From the NCBI GenBank assembly GCA_958295835.1, contig OY282378.1:3435694-3499693 (forward strand): a stretch of DNA of 64,000 nucleotides. Direction: 5' to 3'. The translations under genes and the position numbers were made by a program. This DNA is from an uncultured Gammaproteobacteria bacterium (GTDB taxonomy: Bacteria > Pseudomonadota > Gammaproteobacteria > HK1). The notes under the pieces were generated by a model. It saw nothing but the letters and a program-made list of their open reading frames with translations. It was not told where the DNA came from and did not search any database. Positions 53,005 through 61,495 of this stretch are shown here, piece by piece. The stretch's first letter is position 1. Every line of letters begins with the position of its first letter.

Positions 53005-55227
53005 ATGAGTCCTTCGCAAGCTCCTTACCGCATCGCCGTCGACGTCGGCGGCACCTTCACCGACATGGTGCTGGTGGACGGCGCCGGGCGCTTCCACGTC
53101 TTCAAGGTGCCGTCGGTGCCCGCCGATCCGAGCCGCGGCGTGCTCGACGTGGTGGAGCAGGCCGCGCGCTCGCTCGCGACGAGCGTCGAGCATCTGCTCG
53201 CGGACTGCGCGCTGTTCCTGCACGGGTCCACCATCGCCACCAACACCGTGCTGGAGGGCAGTGGGGCGCGGGTGGGCATGCTCGTCACCCGCGGCTTCCG
53301 CGACTTCCTCGAGGCGCGGCGCGGCTTCCGGACGGACCCCTTCGACCACCGCCCTCCGTACCCGCCGGTGCTGGTGCCGCGCTACCTGCGCCTGCCGGTC
53401 GGCGGGCGCCTCGACGCCCGCGGCGCCGAGGTCGAGCCGCTCGACGAGGCCGACCTCGACGCCGCGATCGAGACGTTCCGCGCCGAGGGGGTGGAGTCGG
53501 TCGCGGTCTGCCTGCTGCACAGCTTCGAGAACGGCGCCCACGAGCGTCGCTGCGCCGAGGTGCTGCGCGGGCGGGGCGGTCCCCGATTCCGTCACTCGGG
53601 GACAGGCTTCGAGTGGGTGTCGCTCTCCCACGAGGTGGTGCCGGTCATCGGCGAGTACGAGCGCGGCTCCACCACCGTGGTCAACGCGTACATCGGCCCC
53701 AAGGTGGTGCGCTACCTGCACGCCCTCGACGAGCGGCTGCGCGCGCTGGGCCTCGGGCCGGAGCTGCTGGTGCTGCAATCGAACGGGCGGGCGATCTCGG
53801 TTCGCCAGGTGGCGGTGCGTCCGGTGAACCTGGTGCTGTCGGGGCCGGCGGGCGGGGTGGGCGCCCTCGACTATCTCGCCTCCGCCACCGGGATCGACGA
53901 TCTGGTCACGATGGAGATCGGCGGCACGTCGTGCGACGTGATGCTGCGCGCGGGCGGGCGGGTCGCGATCACCGACCGGCTGGAGGTCGGCGGCTACGAT
54001 CTCGTGTCGGCGTCGGTGGACATCAACACCGTCGGAGCCGGCGGCGGCACCATCGCCGGCGCGGACGCGGCGGGGCTGCTGTTCGCGGGGCCGCGCGGGG
54101 CGGGCGCGGTCCCCGGACCCGCCGCCTACGGGCGCGGCGGCGAGGAGCCGACGGTGACCGATGCGCAGCTCGTGCTCGGGCGGCTGGCGCCGGGACCGTA
54201 TGCGGGCGGCGCGGTCTCGCTCGACCTCGAACGCGCGCGGACCGCGTTGCGCGCGCGGGTGGGCGACCCGCTCGGGCTCGGCGTGGAGGAGGCGGCGATC
54301 GGGGTGATCCGTCTCGTCGAGCAGAACCTGTTGCAGGCGGTGGAACGGATCAGCACCGAGCGCGGGCGCGACCCGGCCCGCTTCGTGCTCGTGGCCGGCG
54401 GCGGCGCGGGGCCGATGCACGGGGCGGCGGTGGGACGCCGGCTCCGGGTGCGGGGGGTGCTGGTGCCGAGGCTCGCGGGGGTGTTCTGCGCGCTCGGGAT
54501 GCTCAACGCGGACGTCGGCCAGGACTTCGCCCGGGTGTTCATCGCGCCGCTCGACGCGGATGCGGCGGGCGAGGCGCAAGAGGTGTACGCGGCGCTGGAG
54601 GACGAGGCCCGGACATGGCTCCGGGACGGCGGGTTCGGCCCCGAGGCGATGCGCTTCGAGCGCGAAGCCGACCTGCGCTACGCAGGCCAGCAGTGGGACG
54701 TCCGGATATCGGGGGTATCCGCGGTCTCGGAGATACCCGCGGAGGCGGAGACACCGATGGGAGCAGGGACACCCGCGACGGCGGAGACGCCGGTGGGAGC
54801 GGGGACACCTGCTGAGGTGGGGGCGCCGGCGGGGGCGAAGGCGCTCGCGGGGGCGCTCCGCGCCGCGTTCGAGCGCGAGTACGAGCGGCTGTTCGGCCAT
54901 GTCCAACCCGACAGCGCGGTCGAGATCACGAAGCTGCGCGTGGTCGGGATCGGGGTGCTGCCGCCGCTGCATCCGCTCCGAGCCGAACCCTGCGACACCG
55001 CCCCCGAACCGGCGTCGGTGCGCGACGTGTACGCCCTCGGCCCGCGCGGCGAGCCGCGGGGCTTCGTGCCCACCCCCGTGTACCGCGGCTCCGATCTCCG
55101 TCCCGGCCACCGGCTCGAAGGTCCGCTGCTCGTCGAGGAGCGGACGACGACGGTGGTGGCCGGACCGGGGGACCGGATCGAAGTGCTTCCCTCGGGCGAC
55201 CTGCTCATACGCTTCGAGGCCGGCTGA
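53005..55227 (+). CDS. hyuA: Hydantoinase/oxoprolinase subunit A
   Basis: A 740-residue N-methylhydantoinase A / 5-oxoprolinase-type subunit, which opens imide rings such as hydantoins with ATP. The ATP-binding start is YRIAVDVGGTFTDMVLVDG; GSTIATNTVLE, then MEIGGTSCDVML and GAGGGTIAG are family motifs; VAGGGAGPMHG lies in the last third. A Glu/Thr/Pro/Gly-rich insert occupies about residues 570-610 between GQQWDVRISG and ALRAAFEREYERLFGH. hyuB follows after 22 bases. Confidence 0.9.
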   Translation: MSPSQAPYRIAVDVGGTFTDMVLVDGAGRFHVFKVPSVPADPSRGVLDVVEQAARSLATSVEHLLADCALFLHGSTIATNTVLEGSGARVGMLVTRGFRDFLEARRGFRTDPFDHRPPYPPVLVPRYLRLPVGGRLDARGAEVEPLDEADLDAAIETFRAEGVESVAVCLLHSFENGAHERRCAEVLRGRGGPRFRHSGTGFEWVSLSHEVVPVIGEYERGSTTVVNAYIGPKVVRYLHALDERLRALGLGPELLVLQSNGRAISVRQVAVRPVNLVLSGPAGGVGALDYLASATGIDDLVTMEIGGTSCDVMLRAGGRVAITDRLEVGGYDLVSASVDINTVGAGGGTIAGADAAGLLFAGPRGAGAVPGPAAYGRGGEEPTVTDAQLVLGRLAPGPYAGGAVSLDLERARTALRARVGDPLGLGVEEAAIGVIRLVEQNLLQAVERISTERGRDPARFVLVAGGGAGPMHGAAVGRRLRVRGVLVPRLAGVFCALGMLNADVGQDFARVFIAPLDADAAGEAQEVYAALEDEARTWLRDGGFGPEAMRFEREADLRYAGQQWDVRISGVSAVSEIPAEAETPMGAGTPATAETPVGAGTPAEVGAPAGAKALAGALRAAFEREYERLFGHVQPDSAVEITKLRVVGIGVLPPLHPLRAEPCDTAPEPASVRDVYALGPRGEPRGFVPTPVYRGSDLRPGHRLEGPLLVEERTTTVVAGPGDRIEVLPSGDLLIRFEAG
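54745..54837 (+). repeat. 36-base tandem repeats inside hyuA
   Basis: Two good copies (starting 54745 and 54781) and a decayed third of a 36-base unit beginning GCGGAGACRCCGRTGGGAGC encode 12-residue repeats of the type AETPVGAGTPAT. They replace a short linker in the normal protein. Confidence 0.75.
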
Positions 55228-55249
55228 GAAACGACCGGGAGACGAGCTG

Positions 55250-57025
55250 ATGTCGGCGCAACGGAAAGATGCAGGCGGTCCGGTCCTCGACCCGGTCCAG
55301 CTCGCGCTCACCCAGAACCGCCTGGACTACGTCACCCGGCAGATGGGCGACGTGATGGTGCGCACCGCGCGCAGCCCCATCTTCAGCCAGGCCCACGACT
55401 TCACCTGCTTCGTATGCGGACCGGACGGCTGGCTGGTCTCCCAGGCGGACGGGATCCCCATCCACTCCGGCGGCGGCGGCTTCGCGGTGCGCGCGGTGCT
55501 GCGCGACTTCGAAGGCGACGTCGAGCCCGGCGACGTCTTCGTGCTCAACGATCCGTGGCAGGCCGGCGGCAACCACCTGCCGGACTGGGTGATCGCCCGC
55601 CCCGTCTTCGTCGATGGCCGGCGGGTCGCCTTCGCCTGCAACCGGGCGCATCAGTCCGACATCGGCGGCGGCGCGCCCGGCACCTACAACCCGCTCGCCC
55701 GCGACACCTGGCAGGAGGGGGTACGGATCCCCGCCATGAAGCTCGTCTCCCGCGGCGAGATCCGACGCGATCTGTGGCGGCTGCTGCTCGCCAACTCCCG
55801 CACCCCGGAGCTCCAGGACGGCGACCTGCGCGCGATGCTCGGCGCGACCCGGATCGGCGCCGAACGGGTGGCCGAGTTCGCGGAAGAGGTCTCCGTCGAT
55901 CGGGCGCTGGCCCTCTTCGACGGCATCCTCGACCACGCCGAGCGCCGGATGCGGGCGGCGCTCGCGGCCCTGCCGGACGGGGTCTACGAGGGCGCCGACC
56001 ACTCCGACAACGACTGCTTCGAGCCCTGCGACGTCGCGGTGCGGGCGCGCATCACCATCGAGGGCGACGGTGCCCGGGTAGACCTGAGCGGATCGAGCCC
56101 CCAGATCCGCGGCTTCAAGAACAGCACCTGGGCGAACACCTGCTCCAGCGTCTATACCGCCTTCGCGTCGTTCTTCGATCCCGACATTCCGCGCAACGAG
56201 GGCACCTTCCGGGCCCTGGAGCTGATCGCCCCCGAAGGCAGCATCGTCAACGCCACCGAAGGTGCGGCCACCACCATGTGCACGGTGTTCATCGCCCACG
56301 AGATCATCCACGCCTGCTGGAAGGCGCTGGGCGTGGCCAGCCCGGAACGCGCCTGCGCGGGCTGGGCGAAGAACGTCTTCGGCATCACCACCGGGCGGCA
56401 CGGCGACGGCCGGCGCTACGTGCTCTACCACGGCCTCGCGGCGGCCGGGGCCGGCGCGGTGGACGGGCGCGACGGATTCAACCAGATCGGCCACCTCTGC
56501 ACCCTGGGCGGCCTGGTGATGCCGAGCCTGGAGGTCTACGAGCAGCTCTATCCGGTGCGCTACCGGCGCTGCGAGTTCCGCCGCGACGGCGGCGGCCCCG
56601 GGGCCTGGCGAGGCGGCACCGGCGTCGAGTACGAGATCGACGTCCACACCGAGGGCACATGGTCGTTCCGCGGCGAGGGGCTGCGGTACCGGAGCGGCTA
56701 CGGGGCCGCATCGGGGCTGGACGGGGAGGGCGGCGAGATGCAGGTGCATCCGGCCGATGCCCCTGCATTCGAGGCGCCCAAGTTCGGGCTGCGCGAGCTC
56801 GGACCCGCGCGGCTGGTGGTCTCCTCGCCCGGGGGCGGCGGATTCGGCGATCCCCTCGCCCGCGACCCGGAACGGGTGCTGCGCGACGTACGCGACGGCG
56901 TCGTTTCCACCGAAGCCGCACGCGATCACTACGGTGTGGTCATTGTTCCCGGCGGCAGGCGGGTCAATGCGGATGCGACGGCACGACGGCGCGGGATGCT
57001 GCGCGGAACCGGGACGCCTGGCTGA
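55250..57025 (+). CDS. hyuB: Hydantoinase/oxoprolinase subunit B
   Basis: A 591-residue subunit B. Family blocks: DPVQLALTQNRLDYVTRQMGDVMVRTARSPIFSQAHDFTCFV, DVFVLNDPWQAGGNHLPDWVIARPVF, CNRAHQSDIGGGAPG and near the end PGGGGFGDPLARDPE. The length is normal and the metal-binding His and Asp residues of the DxW/AHxxD motifs are present. It starts at ATG 55250; the frame is open earlier but lies inside hyuA. It forms an enzyme with HyuA, probably for hydantoin, oxoproline or a related cyclic amide. Confidence 0.93.
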   Translation: MSAQRKDAGGPVLDPVQLALTQNRLDYVTRQMGDVMVRTARSPIFSQAHDFTCFVCGPDGWLVSQADGIPIHSGGGGFAVRAVLRDFEGDVEPGDVFVLNDPWQAGGNHLPDWVIARPVFVDGRRVAFACNRAHQSDIGGGAPGTYNPLARDTWQEGVRIPAMKLVSRGEIRRDLWRLLLANSRTPELQDGDLRAMLGATRIGAERVAEFAEEVSVDRALALFDGILDHAERRMRAALAALPDGVYEGADHSDNDCFEPCDVAVRARITIEGDGARVDLSGSSPQIRGFKNSTWANTCSSVYTAFASFFDPDIPRNEGTFRALELIAPEGSIVNATEGAATTMCTVFIAHEIIHACWKALGVASPERACAGWAKNVFGITTGRHGDGRRYVLYHGLAAAGAGAVDGRDGFNQIGHLCTLGGLVMPSLEVYEQLYPVRYRRCEFRRDGGGPGAWRGGTGVEYEIDVHTEGTWSFRGEGLRYRSGYGAASGLDGEGGEMQVHPADAPAFEAPKFGLRELGPARLVVSSPGGGGFGDPLARDPERVLRDVRDGVVSTEAARDHYGVVIVPGGRRVNADATARRRGMLRGTGTPG

Positions 57026-57208
57026 CCGCATCGACCACCGTCCGGGTATCGACCCGGCCATTCGAACGTCCGTACCGGGTTGGAAGTTGCCTGGCCCTGT
57101 CGGCCCTGGCCATTGGCCGGGAGGATGCGCGGGCGGGCGGCGCGGACCGCCGGCCTGCATCCCGGCCGCCGCTACGAGAAAGGACTGCAAGGACGCCGTG
57201 GCGGAGGC

Positions 57209-58372
57209 TCAAAGAAACAGCGTCAGCACCCCGGTATAGCCGTAGATCCGGTCCCGGTTCAGCTCTCCGTTGGCGAAGAACCCCACCATGGGAAACTCGC
57301 CGAGGGCCTCCCGGATGATCTCCGTCTCGCGCTCGGGAGGCGTGAACTGGTTCGGTCCGCGCGCCGCACAGGAGACGTAGAGCCCCCCGCGGATCGGGCG
57401 GTTGCCGATCCGGCGCTTCAGCTCCCCCGCCATCCTGCGCATGTCCTGCACCGCGCTGTCACGGTCGCGCCGGCAGAACAGCACCTGCCCGCCCTCGGGC
57501 ACCGCCTCGGCGATCGCGATCACCTTGCTCGCCGGGTCGATGCCGACCAGGTTGCGCACCGTATAGTCCGCGGTATCCGATCCGGCGACCGGGAGGGCGG
57601 CGAAGATGACGCCTCCGACCCGGCGCAAGTCCGACGCGAGGTCCTCGCCGATGTCTTCGACGAAGGCATCGAGAGCGGGCCGGCCGTCGAGCTCGATCAG
57701 GATGTTCTCCTCTCCCCGGGTGACGGTCCGTGCCTTTCCGAGCGGTGTGCAGCCCTGGCTGAGGGCGGTCGCGATCTCCACCGCGGCGGGCGACAGCGCA
57801 ACCCCGCTCAGGCATCCCGTGGCGCCGCCCGCCCGATGCGGCGCCTCGCCGGCCGCCGCCGTCAAGCCTCCCACCAGGAAGCCGCCGGTATCGGCCGCAA
57901 GGGTCTTCACCGCGTCCATGGCGTCCGGGTGGCGCGGGTCGACGTGGGCGAGCGCGAGCGGCATTCCGGCCTCCGCGAGCCAGTCCGATTCCTGCGCCGC
58001 CAGATTCGTACCGGCGTCGCGTCCGCCCGCGAAGAGACGGTACCCGTCTCGGGGGAGATCGATCACCAGAGCAGCCGCTCCGGGCTCGCCGTAGTGCTCC
58101 CCTCCCGATGCGATCACGCCGTATCCGGCCGCCGACACCCAGTCGGGCACACCGGTGCGCTGGCGCAAGGCCGCGGTCATCTCGTCGAGGTGCGGAGCGA
58201 ACGGCTCGGCCGTGTAGAGGATGCCGAGCCGACCCGAGGCGCCGGCGAGCCGGGTCCCGAGCGAGCCGGCGACGGTGCGCCAGTCTCGGCCGAGCTCGAG
58301 CGCCGACGCGAACGGTGTGCTGAGGAGACTGCCGCCGAAGCCGGCGTTCGAATCAGCGGGTCGTGGACTCAC
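57209..58372 (-). CDS. FIST-domain protein
   Basis: A 387-residue protein with FIST N and FIST C domains. It includes GRLGILYTAEPFAPHLDEMTAALRQRTGVPDWVSAAGYGVIASGGEH and, later, GGVIFAALPVAGSDTADYTVRNLVGIDP and GLYVSCAARGPNQF. FIST proteins are intracellular sensor domains predicted to bind small ligands such as amino acids. GTG 58372 is the start. It is convergent with hyuB and divergent from the MATE gene; a link to hydantoin products is speculation. Confidence 0.85.
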   Translation of the reverse strand: MSPRPADSNAGFGGSLLSTPFASALELGRDWRTVAGSLGTRLAGASGRLGILYTAEPFAPHLDEMTAALRQRTGVPDWVSAAGYGVIASGGEHYGEPGAAALVIDLPRDGYRLFAGGRDAGTNLAAQESDWLAEAGMPLALAHVDPRHPDAMDAVKTLAADTGGFLVGGLTAAAGEAPHRAGGATGCLSGVALSPAAVEIATALSQGCTPLGKARTVTRGEENILIELDGRPALDAFVEDIGEDLASDLRRVGGVIFAALPVAGSDTADYTVRNLVGIDPASKVIAIAEAVPEGGQVLFCRRDRDSAVQDMRRMAGELKRRIGNRPIRGGLYVSCAARGPNQFTPPERETEIIREALGEFPMVGFFANGELNRDRIYGYTGVLTLFL

Positions 58373-58551
58373 GCCGGCAGGGCCTCCGGGCCGGAAACGC
58401 CGAAGTGCGACGGCCTGAGAGATTCGGAGCTACGATGGCCCATACGGAGAGCCCCTCCTGTCCTGCGGGACCGTACAGGCGGCGACGGCGGCAATCAAGA
58501 CCGACTGAACGACGCCCGCGGCTTCATCGCCGACGCAGGCTCCAGGGTCTC

Positions 58552-59946
58552 GTGAATGCATCCCCGGCCGCTTCACCAACGAGCATGACGGCATCTTGCG
58601 CAAGCTGGCTCCGTGAGTCGCGCGCCATCGCGCATCTCGCGGCGCCGCTCGCGCTCGTCCAGCTCGCCCACATGGCCATCATCACCACCGACGTGGTGAT
58701 GATGGGCTGGATCGGACCCGAGGCCCTCGCCGCCGGCGCCCTCGCCAGCCACTTCTACTGGCTCTTCATCCTCTTCGCGATGGGCCTGCTGACCGGCGCC
58801 ACCCCGATCTTCTCCCAGCATCTGGGCGCACGCCGCTTCCGCATGATTCGGCCGACCTTGCGCCACGGCGCGTGGCTCGCGGTGATCCTGGCCCTGCCCT
58901 GCGGCGTCATGGTGTGGCATGCCGAGACGATCCTCGTCGCGCTGGGCCAGGACCCGCGGGTCTCCGCCGACGGCCAGTCCTACCTGCGCTACGTGGTCTG
59001 GGGCCTGCTGCCCGGCCTGTGGCAGGTGGTGCTGTCCGAATTCCTGGCCGCCCATGCACGGCCACGGGCCACCCTGGTCGTGACCCTCCTGGGCATCGGC
59101 CTCAACGCGCTCGCGGACTATGCGCTCATGTTCGGCAACTTCGGCTTCCCGAGGCTGGGGCTGGACGGCGCCGGCATCGCCAGCGCGCTGGTCAACACCT
59201 TCATGTTCCTCGCCCTGTTGGCGTTCGTGCTGGGAGATCGCCGTCTGCGCCGCTACCGGCTGCTCGGCCTCCTGTGGCGGGTCGAGTGGCCCCGGCTGCG
59301 CGAGATCGTGCGGATCGGTCTTCCCATCGCGATCACCGAGCTTGCCGAGATGGGCATGTTCCTGGCGACCTCCCTGCTGATGGGGCTCATCGGCACCACG
59401 GCGCTGGCCGCCCATGCGGTGGCGGTGCAGTGCTGCGGCGTCGCGATGATGATCCCGATCGGGATCGCCCAGGCCGGCGCGGTGCGTGTCGGACGCGCGG
59501 TCGGAGCCGGGAACCCCGCGGGCGCGGCCCGCTCCGGGTGGACCGCGCTCGCGCTCGGCGGCGGCTTCGCCTTGCTGCCCGCCGCGGCCTTCTGGTTCTC
59601 GGGAGCGAGCCTCACCGGCCTGATCCTCGACCGGTCGCGACCGGAGAACGAAGCCGCGTTCGACCTCGCGGTGACGCTGCTCGCCGTCGCCGCCTTCTTC
59701 CAGTTGGCCGATGCCCTTCAAATCGTCGCCAGGGGGGTGCTCCAGGGCCTGAAGGACACCCGCGTCCCCATGCTCTTCACGCTCGCCACGAGCTGGGGCG
59801 TGGGCCTTCCCGCTGCCGCGTTCTTCGGGATCGGGCTGGGTCTCGGCGGCGAAGGCATCTGGGCGGGCCTCGCCGCCGCGATGATCGGAGCCTGCGTGCT
59901 GCTCATCCGGCGCTTCCGGAGGCAGGCGCGGGCGCTGGCGGCCTGA
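58552..59946 (+). CDS. MATE-family efflux transporter (NorM-like)
   Basis: A 464-residue membrane protein with 12 hydrophobic segments in two six-helix halves. The N-half has LAAPLALVQLAHMAIITTDVVMMGWIGPEALAAGAL, the C-half LPIAITELAEMGMFLATSLLMG, both typical of MATE cation/drug antiporters. GTG 58552 is used; ATG 58585 is possible. No partner genes. Substrate unknown. Confidence 0.9.
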   Translation: MNASPAASPTSMTASCASWLRESRAIAHLAAPLALVQLAHMAIITTDVVMMGWIGPEALAAGALASHFYWLFILFAMGLLTGATPIFSQHLGARRFRMIRPTLRHGAWLAVILALPCGVMVWHAETILVALGQDPRVSADGQSYLRYVVWGLLPGLWQVVLSEFLAAHARPRATLVVTLLGIGLNALADYALMFGNFGFPRLGLDGAGIASALVNTFMFLALLAFVLGDRRLRRYRLLGLLWRVEWPRLREIVRIGLPIAITELAEMGMFLATSLLMGLIGTTALAAHAVAVQCCGVAMMIPIGIAQAGAVRVGRAVGAGNPAGAARSGWTALALGGGFALLPAAAFWFSGASLTGLILDRSRPENEAAFDLAVTLLAVAAFFQLADALQIVARGVLQGLKDTRVPMLFTLATSWGVGLPAAAFFGIGLGLGGEGIWAGLAAAMIGACVLLIRRFRRQARALAA

Positions 59947-60334
59947 TGCGCATCCTCTCCCGTGGTGCCTTCGGGAACTCCGCATCGCTACTTTGCAGCG
60001 GGTCGGCGATGCGGATCGGACTTCCCGAGGGTGTGCTTCTCGAAACGCGACGACTGGCTACCGCCATTCCGTCCGAACAACGGACGGGAGTGGTTCGCCA
60101 TTGGAGAAGCACGTCAGCCGGACTTCAGCGGTCGCTTGATCGGGTGGGTGGAACGAGGCGGCAAGAAGGCCGGACCAACATCATCCGGTGACTCTGGAAT
60201 AATGGCCGGAGCCAAGGAAGCGGGACGCTGACTTCAACCGGGACGCGGACTCATCATCGCACGCACATGAAGCTCCCACTCCAGTGCCGGCCTGAGACTC
60301 ACGCGCTGCGGAAGCTCGCGCGGAGGATGCGCCA
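59947..60334. other. Gene-free intergenic region
   Basis: 388 bases between the MATE gene and the molybdenum hydroxylase genes. One short open frame (59962-60231) has no family-like sequence and no ribosome site. A good GGAGG stands before the next gene. No terminator was recognised. Confidence 0.5.
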
Positions 60335-61495
60335 ATGAGCGCCTACCATCGTCCGGAGAACCTGGAAGACGCGCTTGCGAGCCTGGGCGCGCGCCCGCAT
60401 CGGATCCTCGCGGGGGGGACCGACGTATACCCGGCCGATGCCGCCGCGATCGGGTGGGGGAAGCCGGGCATCGACCACCCGGACGCCCTGCCGATCCTGG
60501 ACGTCAGCGCCCTCGACGCCCTCTCGGGCATCCGCCGCTTTCCGGACCGGGTCGAGATCGGCGCCCTGGTCACCTGGACCGAAGTGATCGAATCCGATCT
60601 GCCGGCGTGGTTCGACGGCGTGCGCCTGGCCGCCCGGGAGGTCGGCGGGCGGCAGATCCAGAACCGCGGCACGCTGGCCGGTAACCTCTGCAACGCCTCG
60701 CCGGCGGCGGACGGCGTGCCCGCCCTGCTCGTCCTGGACGCGCACGTGCGCTTGCAACGCCGCGGCGGCTCCCGTGAACTCCCGCTTGTACGGAACAAGA
60801 CCGTTCCTCGTCCGTCTGCGGCGCTGGCCGGGGGGCGACCGCGCCAGCGGACGCCGCTCGAAGGGTTCATCACCGGTAACCGCCGCACCCGCCTGCGGCC
60901 CGACGAGCTGATGACCGCAATCGTCATCCCCTCCCCCGCCGCGGATGCGCGTTCCACGTTTCTCAAGCTCGGCGCGCGGCGCTACCTCGTGATCTCCATC
61001 GCGATGGTCGCGGCCTGCCTGGAACTGAAGGAGGGGCGCATCCGCGACGCGCGCCTCGCCGTCGGGGCGTGCTCGGAGGTCGCACAACGCCTGACCGGTC
61101 TGGAAGCCCGCCTTCAGGGCGTACCCGCGGCCAAAGCGCCGGACATGGTGCGGGACGAGGACTTCACGTCCCTCTCCCCCATCGACGACGTGCGTGCCTC
61201 CGCCTCGTACCGCCGGCACGGCGCGCAGGTCCTGGTGCGCCGGGCGCTGGATGCGCTGACCTGCTCCGAAGAGGCGGGACGCCGGGGGCTTGATGCACCG
61301 GGCAGATCCGAAGAAGCAGAGCGCCAGGGACCAGATGCGCCGGGCGGCCCCGAAGACACGGGATGCCGGGCGCCTGGCGAGCCAGCCCATCCCGAAGACG
61401 CGGAACGCCAAGCGCCGGATGCACCGGCCCGTTCCGAAGGCGCGGGACGCCAGGCGCTTGGTGCACCGGCCCGCTCCGAAGGTGCGGGACGATGA
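60335..61495 (+). CDS. Molybdenum hydroxylase FAD-binding subunit (CoxM/XdhB-like)
   Basis: A 386-residue subunit that passes electrons to FAD in xanthine dehydrogenase/CO dehydrogenase-type enzymes. FAD sites: RILAGGTDVYPADAAA (variant of AGGTDL) and REVGGRQIQNRGTLAGNLCNASPAAD. The CO_deh_flav_C domain has FLKLGARRYLVISIAMVAACLEL. Two oddities: a 23-residue insert at 152-174 between RELPL and GFITGNRRT, and a 76-residue repeat tail replacing the normal end. GGAGG precedes ATG 60335. The stop overlaps the next gene. Confidence 0.9.
   Translation: MSAYHRPENLEDALASLGARPHRILAGGTDVYPADAAAIGWGKPGIDHPDALPILDVSALDALSGIRRFPDRVEIGALVTWTEVIESDLPAWFDGVRLAAREVGGRQIQNRGTLAGNLCNASPAADGVPALLVLDAHVRLQRRGGSRELPLVRNKTVPRPSAALAGGRPRQRTPLEGFITGNRRTRLRPDELMTAIVIPSPAADARSTFLKLGARRYLVISIAMVAACLELKEGRIRDARLAVGACSEVAQRLTGLEARLQGVPAAKAPDMVRDEDFTSLSPIDDVRASASYRRHGAQVLVRRALDALTCSEEAGRRGLDAPGRSEEAERQGPDAPGGPEDTGCRAPGEPAHPEDAERQAPDAPARSEGAGRQALGAPARSEGAGR
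60788..60856. other. In-frame hairpin-rich insert in the FAD subunit gene
   Basis: About 69 bases inserted between conserved codons contain two small inverted repeats (GGAAC...GTTCC and CGCTGG...CCAGCG). They add 23 residues (VRNKTVPRP... to ...RQRTP) without breaking the frame. This looks like a small palindromic element rather than the tandem repeats seen elsewhere. Confidence 0.5.
61265..61492 (+). repeat. 42-base tandem repeats at the FAD subunit C-terminus
   Basis: Five 42-base units plus a partial sixth encode 14-residue repeats of the type SEEAERQGPDAPGG. They run to the stop codon and form a charged tail. Confidence 0.85.

Noticed and set aside
52909..55311. An 800-codon open frame on the minus strand
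   Set aside because: Antisense to hyuA; low-complexity Arg/His/Pro content and no domain.
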